From the NCBI GenBank assembly GCA_013995675.1, contig VWRR01000009.1, positions 248,001 through 312,000 of the forward strand: a stretch of DNA of 64,000 nt, read 5' to 3'. Below the pieces are notes generated by a model. The model did no database searches and was not told the origin of the DNA. It saw only the letters and a program-made list of their open reading frames with translations. Every line of letters begins with the position of its first letter. The first letter of the stretch is position 1. This DNA is from Cyanidiococcus yangmingshanensis. Lineage: Eukaryota; Rhodophyta; Bangiophyceae; Cyanidiales; Cyanidiaceae. The translations under genes and the position numbers were made by a program. Below are positions 54,750 to 64,000 of this stretch, piece by piece.

Positions 54750-55106
54750 ATGGCTATGAAAGGAAAAACGGTTGCGAAGAAGGTTGCGAAAGCACCTGCC
54801 GCAGTGGACAAGAAGAAGCGCAGGCGCCTCGAGACGTACAGCATCTACATCTACAAGGTTTTGAAGCAGGTTCACCCGGATACTGGCATCAGCTCGAAGG
54901 CTATGTCTATTATGAACTCTTTTGTGAACGACTTGTTTGAGCGCGTTGCCGGCGAGGCGAGCAAACTTGCGCAGTACAACAAGACGAAGACGCTGACCTC
55001 TCGGGAGATCCAGACTGCTGTTCGTCTGTTGCTTCCTGGCGAGCTGGCAAAGCACGCTGTGTCGGAGGGCACCAAGGCTGTAACCAAGTACACCTCTAGC
55101 CAGTAA
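54750..55106 (+). CDS. Histone H2B
   Basis: A 118-residue H2B starting at [11 protein letters not shown]: a short basic tail, then [70 protein letters not shown] and KYTSSQ, including the conserved ubiquitination-site Lys near the end. A Met at 54729 would add seven hydrophobic residues and is unlikely. It is paired divergently with H2A. Confidence 0.97.
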   Translation: MAMKGKTVAKKVAKAPAAVDKKKRRRLETYSIYIYKVLKQVHPDTGISSKAMSIMNSFVNDLFERVAGEASKLAQYNKTKTLTSREIQTAVRLLLPGELAKHAVSEGTKAVTKYTSSQ

Positions 55107-55139
55107 AGGTTTTGTGCTTCCTCTGTGTTTCGTTCTGTC

Positions 55140-55600
55140 TCGTCGTACCGTGCTGTGTCTTGTCCTGACTTGTCCCGTCCTAGTATACTACATTACATTA
55201 TATTACGTTACGTTGTGTCGTATCGCATGGCATGCTGCCTTGTCGTGTCCCGACATGCTCTACCCTGTCACATTGTAGCGTGCCGTGCCGTGCCGTATCG
55301 TATCGCATGGTATCGCATGGCATGCTGCCTTGTCGTGTCCCGACATGCTCTACCCTGTCACATTGTAGCGTGCCGTGCTGTGCCATGCCGTGCCGTATCG
55401 TATCGCATGGTATCGCATGGCATGCTGCCTTGTCGTGTCCCGACATGCTCTACCCTGTCACATTGTAGCGTGCCATGCCGTGCCGTATCGTATGCTGTGT
55501 TGTCGTGCCCTGTCGTATCGTTCGTGCCATCTCTCGTCCTGCCGCATCGTATCCTATTGTGTCCTGCCTTTTCGTGTCGTCCCCTGATTCCTGCGCGTGC
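55140..55600. repeat. Degenerate pentamer-rich tract with three 90-100 bp units
   Basis: Built of TGTCG, TGCCG and TATCG-type pentamers. A higher-order unit beginning CATGCTGCCTTGTCGTG recurs at 55231, 55321 and 55421. Strand asymmetry is strong (few A on the plus strand), so the plus strand is rich in T, G and C. Confidence 0.85.
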
Positions 55601-55685
55601 AGATGCACATGATAAGACCGATGTGCGCACGACGGTCTCACCATGCATAGATATGGATCTGTAGATACATCTACGAGTAGAGATG

Positions 55686-55735
55686 TATCTGGGTCTGAGT
55701 CTGAGTCTGAGTCTATGTCTGCATCTGCGCCTGGG
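55686..55735. repeat. Hexamer-type simple repeat
   Basis: Runs of GTCTGA followed by degenerate variants (GTCTAT, CATCTG). Confidence 0.6.
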
Positions 55736-56665
55736 TCAGGGTCGCCAAGACTCTTGTCCCATTGCGGCTGACCAGCAGCCCCCAAAAAACCAGGTATGCA
55801 GCGCAGCCATCTGCGACGAACAGGTTGCTCGGAGGCCTGGCCCGTGTTCGCCGGTCGATAAAACGCTCGACTGCCATGCGCTGGCAGGCAGAGCTCTGTA
55901 TAAATTTGTAAGCGGTGGCAAACGAAATCAGAATGAAAGAGTCTCCTCTAACAGACGTGCTCGATATTCATTTCTTAGTCTACGGGTGTTCATTGCAGAA
56001 TGTTTCTGTGCAATGATTTCGTTTGCATATTAATTGGTGTTTGCCCCAGTCCGGTGCCTGGACAAGAAACACCTGCGATGCACTCGGACAGACACAGAAT
56101 TCCCCGCCAGTCTATGCTCCTGGTCACAACGCTCACGCTCAGGAGACGACGCACAGTCGGGATAGCACCGGGTGGTCGCTCACTCAGTCAAGGGTGCGAC
56201 AGGCAACGCCAGGAAGCTCGCGCTGAAGGCGCCCCAATACTGCGCCAAGCTCCCAGTCAAAAAGCGAAAAAGTCGCCGGAACATCACTCGATTTGTGCAC
56301 GTCGCTCAGATTCGCTACAATCTATCCAGATAAACGCAGCGGTACCCCCAGGGGCCTGACTGGGATACTACGAGTCCGTCCGTGTGTCGCACTCCAACCT
56401 ACTCTCCTACGAAACCAACTAGGCAAGGAGGATGTGGTGTCCTCCTCAGGCGGTTGAGGTCGCAACTTGTATGTTAGGGCACGCCCTCCATCGAGCGTCC
56501 CTGTACCCCGACTGCGGTCCTCACGGTGGTTCTCTTCGAGTGGAGCGACGCAACAAGCCTCTGCGGAACTCGTTGCGGAGCGACCTGTTGGTTGCGTCAA
56601 CGGCCCCGTTGTCGAGCATAGAGACTGCTGGACTGGAGGTGTGGCAACCGCTTCTGGGTATTGCA

Positions 56666-56841
56666 CTTGTAGGGACGCCAAGAGATATTGAGAAATAGAG
56701 TTACTGGTGCTTGTCGGGACGCAAAGAGATATTGATGCGTCGAGTCACTGGCGAATGTCGGGACACCAAGAGATATTGAGAAACAGAGTTACTGGTGCTT
56801 GTCGGGGCACCAAGAGATGTTGAGATAGAGGGTTACCGGTG
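56666..56841. repeat. 44-bp tandem repeat, four copies
   Basis: Four consecutive diverged units beginning CTTGTAGGGACGCCAAGAGA and ending TTACTGGTG; the core CAAGAGATATTGA is kept in most. Confidence 0.85.
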
Positions 56842-57103
56842 GCTATGCAGAGTCCTTGAGACAATCGATGTGGCGGAGCGATATGCAGCTGCACTTGACG
56901 TCGGAGTCGTTGGTGGCATTGTCTTGACCCAGATTCCGCTCCGAGTAACGACTCTGGAGAATGATGTTATCGCGGGCGATCTGCGTTGTTCATGGCTTGT
57001 TAGAGGATACGCAGCGCTGAAGAATCGGCATCGGAGACGAAGCGCACAACCTGAGAGGACGACCGACTCTCTGTCTCTGCGGTCTAACAACGAGACCGCA
57101 TCA

Positions 57104-57148
57104 TATGGACCATGTGCACCATGTGCACCATATGCACCATATGCACTG
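57104..57148. repeat. 9-bp tandem repeat
   Basis: Four to five copies of ACCATGTGC or ACCATATGC. Confidence 0.75.
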
Positions 57149-57635
57149 GATGCATCAGGTTAGATACAGTTTAGATACGGGTAGATACCGAAACATGTGC
57201 GACATTAGAGACAAAGCAAATTGAGCGGGAGAATGCACAGTTGAGGGACCACAGGCGCGAATTGAATACAGACCGGTACAGAGCTGGTAGGCTCTATTAC
57301 ACGCCATCGGCCAGGAAGGGGGCCCAAACGAGCTGATGCTGGGACGCTGAGGGCGGCCTGTAGCAACCGCTGACGCTAAGATGGGCCCTGGTCTCGGTAG
57401 GGGCCCCAGCTACTGCCGTGGGAGTGCTTGTCTCGCTCACGAAGCATCACAGAGATAGCATGGTCGGAACCTTCTCGTACCGTCCTCAGCGTAGCAGCAT
57501 ACGAATATCACTGGAACGATGGTGTCTCGTTCTCGCAAGAAGCACGCGCTGTCTGCAAACTACCATTATATCTTTACTAGGTGGTTCTTGTACTGTCCAT
57601 GACAAGTCAATAGACGCCTACCAGATGATTGTTAT

Positions 57636-57895
57636 GTGTGCTCAGGAGACATCAATATGAGTAAAAGAGATCGCTCGCATATCTTGAACGGGCAGTTGCT
57701 CTATCTCTTCTGCATGATTCTCGCGGCATCCACACGGCCTTGGATATTTTACGAGATCGTTTCTATACCGTGACCGGACTGTCCTCATATATCGTCGAGA
57801 TGATTCTGATGTGTGCTCAGGAGACATCAATATGAGTAAACGAGATCGCTCGCTTATCTTGGCTGGACTTTTGCGATATCTCTTCAGCATCTTTT
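57636..57895. repeat. Diverged direct repeat, spacing 175 bp
   Basis: The phrase GTGTGCTCAGGAGACATCAA recurs at 57636 and 57811, followed by similar but diverged sequence for about 80 bp. Two old copies of a 175-bp unit are likely. Confidence 0.7.
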
Positions 57896-58243
57896 TTTGC
57901 ATCGACCACGTTTCGACTTTATGTCTTCACTGGATCGTTCTCCACGAGTCCCCGTACGCGCTTCGAAGCATCGCTGGGAGAGCAGGGGGCGTCTTCGGGG
58001 TACCGTCCGCGTTCTCTCTTTGCGACCTCACGGGTATCTTACGGGGACCCCATGGGTGCGCCGTTACGACGCCAACGAGGTGCCCCCTCCCCGGAGGCTA
58101 TTCCGTACCCAAAACACAGACATGCGCGCTCATGGCGACAATGAGCTCAAAACCAACACAAAAGGGCACACACACATAGACGCATACAGAAGCAGACACG
58201 GATGGCTGCCACAATACGCAGGCAAAGTGCACTCACGCAGCGG

Positions 58244-59067
<824 letters not shown>

Positions 59068-59550
59068 GGAGACAGCAACAATAGCAAACAACAACAACAA
59101 CAAACTCAGAGACACGAAAGCTTCACAGAAACTGGTCTCGGCAGCAGGGTACGTCACCAGAGAACAGCTAGGTCACGAAACAGCGGCGGAGGTGTATACA
59201 GCAACCTTCGCACGACCGAGCTCGTTCGTTCGGGGGTCTTTCGAATACAACGCCAAGCGCAGCTGACGCCGGTGGTCCGTTCGGGCGACTGGCCGGGGGC
59301 CCTCTCGCGTTTTGATGCAAGCGGTGCGTGCGTGCGTGCGAACGTCGTCGCGATGCGGGCCCCCAGCGAGGGCGCTTGGGCTGGTGATTCCGCTGGGCTG
59401 GGGGTGGGCGCGCGCCCATCCGGCCGGTACCCTCTGGTTGCGGAAGCGGCCGCGCGTTGTTCCCGGGATCATCTCGATCGTTGTTGCTGGCGCGCCGCGC
59501 TCGGTGGTTGCGCGTCCCGCTCGATTTCGGCGAGGCTGGATTCCCAACAA

Positions 59551-59770
59551 GATCCGATGATGAGAGGTCTCTGTACGAACGGATTGAATACTGAGAGACT
59601 CATTACTGAGATCCCTGATGTCTACAGAGCTCGGTTTCTGACGAGATCCGATGATGAGGGGTCTCTGTACGAGAGAGTTGAATAATGAGAGACTCATTAC
59701 TGAGATCCCTGATGTCTACAGAGCTCGATTTCTGACGAGATCCAATAATGAGGGGTCTCTGTACGAGAGG
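59551..59770. repeat. 94-bp tandem repeat, about 2.3 copies
   Basis: Units start with GATCCGATGATGAG at 59551 and 59645 and a variant at 59739, a constant 94-bp step. Confidence 0.88.
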
Positions 59771-59947
59771 GACGCTTCCGTAAAAGATTCGATAATGGCA
59801 GGTTCGAGTATATGCGGTCTCATGGACAAAGGGCTCGACTGCAGAGGTGCATTCACGATCTATTGCACGCGAGATGTCATGATAGGAGCTCCTCCATCTG
59901 GCGAGAATCAGTATCCACGCTGCAGACGATCGATGATCGGGGAGGAG

Positions 59948-60115
59948 CGACCCCGATTCTCAACAGTGCGATTGGGCGCCCCCCGATTTTCAAACAGTCC
60001 GTTCTACGGCCCGATCGCAGCGACCCCGATTCTCAACAGTGCGATTGGGCGCCCCCCGATTTTCAAACAGTCCGTTCGGCGGCCCGATCGCAGCGACCCC
60101 GATTCTCAAACGCCG
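59948..60115. repeat. 73-bp tandem repeat, about 2.3 copies
   Basis: CGACCCCGATTCTCAA recurs at 59948, 60021 and 60094, a constant 73-bp step. Confidence 0.88.
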
Positions 60116-60648
60116 CCCGGCGACCCGATCACGCGCGCCAGATCAAATCGACACACCCGACAATCCATCCCGCGCGATCCCCTCCAAATTCCACCCGCTG
60201 GTACCCACAGCGTCGATGCACCCTCCGACGCCAGCGGTACTCGCGAAATCTGGCCCGCGATCAAGCCCACCACCCACACGAAATACGCCAGAGGGACCAC
60301 TCTATACCAGCCCCGGCCGCAAGTCACCAACGCAACATCCAGCAACAAAGCAGCAGGCGCCGCGCCCACGCATCCAGTACCTGCAGGGGGCCGGTACACC
60401 ACCCAACGCCGTTATCACCAGCGCGCCGCCAAAAGGGTCTCTTCGTTCGCGGACGGGGGAGCCGGCAGGCGCCTCACACCCGCTACCGCCGAGGCCGGGG
60501 CAGGCACTGCCTCTGAGACGGGCCGCTCGGCGCGCTTGCCCGACAACCGGCTTGGCGCTCTCCGACCACGTAGTACTCGTTCGTCGTCGTCGTTGTCGTC
60601 ACTGTCGTCGCTGTCGTTGGTGTACTCGACGTCCGTGCCTACTCGCTC

Positions 60649-60680
<32 letters not shown>

Positions 60681-60681
60681 G
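60649..60681. repeat. (CTGT)n microsatellite upstream of H4
   Basis: Eight tetranucleotide units about 130 bp before the H4 start; a related pyrimidine-rich motif precedes H3. Confidence 0.9.
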
Positions 60682-60788
60682 CGTGCCTGTACGCGTGCGA
60701 GTTTATCTGAGCGTGAGCGCCCGTACGTTTGTGCTGTACTTGTGCTTAAGCGCTTGAGCGTTTTTGTTTTTGTTTTTGTTTTTTGTGA

Positions 60789-61121
<333 letters not shown>

Positions 61122-61141
61122 GTGCCAGGACGCCGCTGTGC

Positions 61142-61417
61142 GATGCATAAACTTTACGGTTCTGCCACGCATTTAAAAAAGAATACTCTGAGCAAAAGCC
61201 TGTGTGTTTCTCTCAGCCTGAGGATCTGCGATGCATAAACCGTATGTTTCTGCCACGCATTTAAAAAAGAATACTCTGAGCAAAAGCCTGTGTGTTTCTC
61301 TCAGCCTGAGGATCTGCGATGCATAAACTTCACGGTTCTGCCACGCATCTAAAAAAGAATACTCTGAGCAAAAGCCTGTGTGTTTCTCTCAGCCTGAGGA
61401 TCTGCGATGCATAAACT
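61142..61417. repeat. 88-bp tandem repeat just downstream of H4
   Basis: GATGCATAA recurs at 61142, 61230, 61318 and 61406: three full 88-bp units plus a start of a fourth, beginning about 20 bp after the H4 stop. Each unit has a run of six A followed by GAATACTCTGAGC and CTCTCAGCCTGAGGA, which can form a small CTGAG/CTCAG hairpin. It probably contains the H4 3' UTR. Confidence 0.92.
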
Positions 61418-61514
61418 CTATGCAGCGTCTACAGATTTTCAAAAAAAAATAATGCTAGCGAAAAATCGGGCGCACCGTCCTGCCTGCGTAACAGCGCCCG
61501 TCCGTGGAGCACGC

Positions 61515-63308
61515 TTAAATCCAGCCGGGCGTCGGCATGGTCCCCCGACTTCGTCGCGGGCGTGACTTGCCCAGTCGCGTCGCTTCCCGCAGTGCCTGGT
61601 TCCGCCGGCTTCGCGCGTACTGCACCTGCAGACGCTGAGATATGGTGCGTGCATCCGGAGTAGAAACAACTACCCTAGAATGCGCGAATGCTGAGTCGCA
61701 CTTCAAACCCGCATTCGTCCCGTTTGTCACTCGATGCAACTCCGACGAGGAACCGCTTTGCGGCCAGCTACCCCAGCCCTCTACGTCTGGAGTTACGCAA
61801 TATGCATGCTTTTGGCGCTCACAAGCACTCGCGGAATCAGTCGACGTAGCCAGTGACTCCGCAGTTTCAAGTCGCTCCGTAACCTCCGACTTGGCCGTGT
61901 CCAACCCAGAGACTGATGGTGAACTGCGCAGGTGTGCGGCACGCTCGGGGAGCGAGCGGTCCTCAGGGCAGTCCAACTCGTCTGCCAGCCGATTTTGCAT
62001 GACATGCCCGTCCTCGCGATGAGGCAACTCCCCGTCGTTGCTAGGCGAGCGAGCGGCCAGGGGCCTGTCCCCACCATTCGCATCAGAATACATCCCGCGT
62101 TCAATGCAACCGGCCACCCCGAAGCGGTGATAAAAGAAGCTCACAAGGCCCCGGCGGTCCCGCTCGAGCATCCGTGGACCCTCACGGTGTGCAAGCAGTA
62201 CTATCTGAGGAAAATCAATCACCACAATGTGCTCCGTCTCGTTATCCACAAGTACATTGAACTCGTTCAAGTCACCGTGCACAAGGCCGAGCGTAGCCAG
62301 GCGGTCCTGAAAGTCCCACAGGCGACGGAAAACCGCCTCCGGATCCCGTAATGACCGAAGATGGCAAAGCGGAGTCGCATTCGGCACCAGTCGTTGCACA
62401 ACGCAGTGGCGACTCGCGTCAATCGGCTCAGGCACAGGCAAACCGTGTCGAAATAAGAGCTCAAGTGCCTCAAACTCGCGCTGCGCTGCCAGCCGGCTCA
62501 GATACAACCAGTTCGCCACTGAGCGCCTTTCGCGCTGGTCCGCTGCCCGCCTCAGTGACTCGGACGGGGACGTGTTAGTCGGCGCCTCCGAAAACCCCTC
62601 GCCCTGAACCGAAACGTCTGCAGCAGCGCGGCCAAACAGAGGGCCCTCCGTCCCTGCACAGGAAGCGCTCTCCAACCGAGGCAAACCTCGCACACAATAG
62701 TCCCGCTTGGTGCGGGCCTGGCGAAAGCTCGTGCGACCCAAACGGTGCACCTTCAGCGCAAACCGTTCCGAGCCGTCGACACCGCCAAGCACTTCGTGCA
62801 CGTCGCTCTCCTTGCCCGTCCCGATCAGTGATCCCACAGAGCATACGCTCGACCGCTCGCGTAGCGCGCGCAGCGCAAGATAGTCGTAGCCCAGAGGCGT
62901 CAGCCGGTACGACTCGTACGGTTTCGACTCGTGGTGCACCAGCTTGTGTCGTAGGAGCACATGCAGAGACTTGTGCGCCCCGCGTCGCCCAGAGAGCGCC
63001 CCCACCAGTTCAACTGGCACTTGCTCATGGTTCCGCATGCCCAACTCCACGGCGGTGAGCACGCGGAGCTCCGCATCGCTTAGGTGACGCAGCTGCGAAG
63101 CGTCCAAGTGCATGGACAAGCCAGCAACAAAGGCGTCGAAGGGGAGTTCGATGCGTGCGCGGTCACACGTGACACGGTCAGCGTCGTCGGCTGCGCCGCC
63201 GTGGCCGGCCGGGGGTGCACGCATGGACTCTGCCAGAGATGCGTGTACGGATGCGTGTGGGCGTATTGGTGAGTGAGTGAGTGAGCACTTGGGTATACTC
63301 TTGAGCAC
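61515..63308 (-). CDS. RIOK2: RIO2 kinase (40S ribosomal subunit maturation)
   Basis: An atypical kinase with the RIO2-specific N-terminal winged helix (LDASQLRHLSDAELRVLTAV, MRNHEQVPVELV, LTPLGYDYLALRAL), the P-loop substitute IGTGKESDVHEV, catalytic Lys in FALKVHRLGRTSF, the catalytic loop LVHGDLNEFNVLV (about 336-348) and the metal-binding Asp in VVIDFPQIV. An insertion of about 60 residues (Ser/Glu-rich) lies in the flexible loop before NWLYLSRLAA. RIO2 works on pre-40S particles in the cytoplasm. The frame starts at 63308, but Met 63113 (MHLDASQLRHLS) matches where family members usually begin; Met 63224 is another option. It diverges from the uS3 gene. Confidence 0.92.
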   Translation of the reverse strand: MLKSIPKCSLTHSPIRPHASVHASLAESMRAPPAGHGGAADDADRVTCDRARIELPFDAFVAGLSMHLDASQLRHLSDAELRVLTAVELGMRNHEQVPVELVGALSGRRGAHKSLHVLLRHKLVHHESKPYESYRLTPLGYDYLALRALRERSSVCSVGSLIGTGKESDVHEVLGGVDGSERFALKVHRLGRTSFRQARTKRDYCVRGLPRLESASCAGTEGPLFGRAAADVSVQGEGFSEAPTNTSPSESLRRAADQRERRSVANWLYLSRLAAQREFEALELLFRHGLPVPEPIDASRHCVVQRLVPNATPLCHLRSLRDPEAVFRRLWDFQDRLATLGLVHGDLNEFNVLVDNETEHIVVIDFPQIVLLAHREGPRMLERDRRGLVSFFYHRFGVAGCIERGMYSDANGGDRPLAARSPSNDGELPHREDGHVMQNRLADELDCPEDRSLPERAAHLRSSPSVSGLDTAKSEVTERLETAESLATSTDSASACERQKHAYCVTPDVEGWGSWPQSGSSSELHRVTNGTNAGLKCDSAFAHSRVVVSTPDARTISQRLQVQYARSRRNQALREATRLGKSRPRRSRGTMPTPGWI

Positions 63309-63313
63309 GTTTA

Positions 63314-63577
63314 CCTACACGGATACGTTTGTGTGTGTGTTTGCACTTGAAGACTTGAGCTTTTGTGCCTACACGGATACGTTTGTGTGTGTGTGCACTT
63401 GAGGACTTTATCGCTCGCGCCTACACGGATACGTTTGTGTGTGTGTGCACTTGAGGACTTTATCGCTCGCGCCTACACGGATACGTTTGTGTGTGTGTGT
63501 GCACTTGAAGACTTTATCGCTCGCGCCTACACGGATACGTTTGTGTGTGTGTGCACTTGAAGACTTTATCGCTCGTG
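63314..63577. repeat. 52-54 bp tandem repeat, five copies, in a divergent promoter
   Basis: CCTACACGGATACGTTTGTG recurs at 63314, 63368, 63420, 63472 and 63526 (steps 54, 52, 52, 54). The length differences come from the number of GT dinucleotides within each unit. Units also share GCACTTGAGGAC and ATCGCTCG. The array fills the space between RIO2 and uS3. Confidence 0.93.
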
Positions 63578-63632
63578 TGTGTGCGTGCGCCCAGCCCCTG
63601 TTCTCGTTTTCGCGAATTGCCTGCTACAGGAG

Positions 63633-64000
63633 ATGGAGGTTGGTCGGCGACAAGTCTCGTGGAAGCGCAAGTTTGTTGCAGACGGCGTTTTCTACGCGGA
63701 GCTTTCGGAGTTGCTAACGCGTGAACTGGCTGAGGATGGCTACGCCGGGGTTGAGGTTCGGGTGACGCCTCGTGGGCACGAGATTATTATACGAGCGACG
63801 CGCACGCAGACTGTTCTGGGAGAGAAAGGCCGTCGTATCCGCGAGCTCACTGCGCTGGTAGAAAAGCGTTTTGGCTTTCCGGAGAACCAGGTTTCGCTGT
63901 TTGTTGAGCGCGTCCCGAACCGCGGTTTGTGTGCGATGGCGCAGGCGGAGTCTCTGCGGTACAAGCTTCTCGGCGGCCTTGCGGTGCGTCGGGCAGCGTA
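63633..64000 (+). CDS. RPS3: 40S ribosomal protein uS3 (RPS3), cut by window end
   Basis: Translated by hand because it runs off the right edge: 122 residues starting [20 protein letters not shown]. It has the eukaryotic uS3 N-terminus ([27 protein letters not shown]) and KH domain ([32 protein letters not shown]), then [17 protein letters not shown]. It sits at the mRNA entry site of the small subunit. The start fits the family. The C-terminal half lies outside the window. Confidence 0.97.
   Translation, partial: MEVGRRQVSWKRKFVADGVFYAELSELLTRELAEDGYAGVEVRVTPRGHEIIIRATRTQTVLGEKGRRIRELTALVEKRFGFPENQVSLFVERVPNRGLCAMAQAESLRYKLLGGLAVRRAA

Noticed and set aside
59651-60757. 368-codon ORF between the H3 copy and H4
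   Set aside because: It crosses the 94-bp and 73-bp arrays and the CTGT microsatellite, has no domain, and covers the H4 promoter.

Overview
The window looks like nuclear DNA of a compact, intron-poor unicellular photosynthetic eukaryote, most plausibly a cyanidiophyte red alga (Cyanidioschyzon/Cyanidiococcus type). The eukaryotic signs are core and linker histones, DNA polymerase delta, RIO2, TIM50, a cytosolic-type seryl-tRNA synthetase and an intron-bearing tRNA-Trp. A plastid is indicated by a homogentisate prenyltransferase, an Era-type GTPase and a DUF6737-like protein. No gene needs a spliceosomal intron to be read, genes are densely packed on both strands, and base composition is moderately GC-rich. 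The species assignment is inference.

Layout. 1-5.1 kb: an unidentified protein cut by the left edge, a cramped/TKI1-like SANT protein, COX19 and the mitochondrial Rieske protein. 7-15.5 kb: homogentisate prenyltransferase, Era GTPase, OTU1 deubiquitinase, DNA polymerase delta and galactokinase. 17.5-26 kb: a small plastid-type membrane protein, cardiolipin synthase, aspartylglucosaminidase and two tandem secreted aspartic proteases. 26.8-33.7 kb: MSH5, a PGRMC-type cytochrome b5 protein, tRNA-Trp and PrimPol. 35.3-49 kb: histone H1, queuine tRNA-ribosyltransferase, branched-chain aminotransferase, METTL5, TIM50, SerRS and ArgRS. 49.5-61.2 kb: a histone neighbourhood (H3, H2A, H2B, a second H3, H4) with a cyclin T/K gene inside it. 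The right edge has RIO2 kinase diverging from ribosomal protein uS3, which is cut by the window end.

Themes. Chromatin and replication genes are frequent: five histone classes, a cramped-like factor (a family linked to histone H1 expression), DNA Pol delta, PrimPol and MSH5. A translation group is also present: SerRS, ArgRS, TGT, METTL5, RIO2, uS3 and tRNA-Trp. The spacers between histone genes carry about ten unrelated tandem repeats (units 9 to 168 bp), far more than the rest of the window. The two H3 copies are the same at nucleotide level apart from one base.

The main anomaly is that at least six conserved genes (Era, aspartic protease 2, MSH5, ArgRS, cyclin, second H3), and probably the Rieske gene, can only be read in full if single extra bases are skipped. 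Every shift goes in the same direction (+1). This most likely reflects insertion-type sequence error, but the uniform direction deserves a check.
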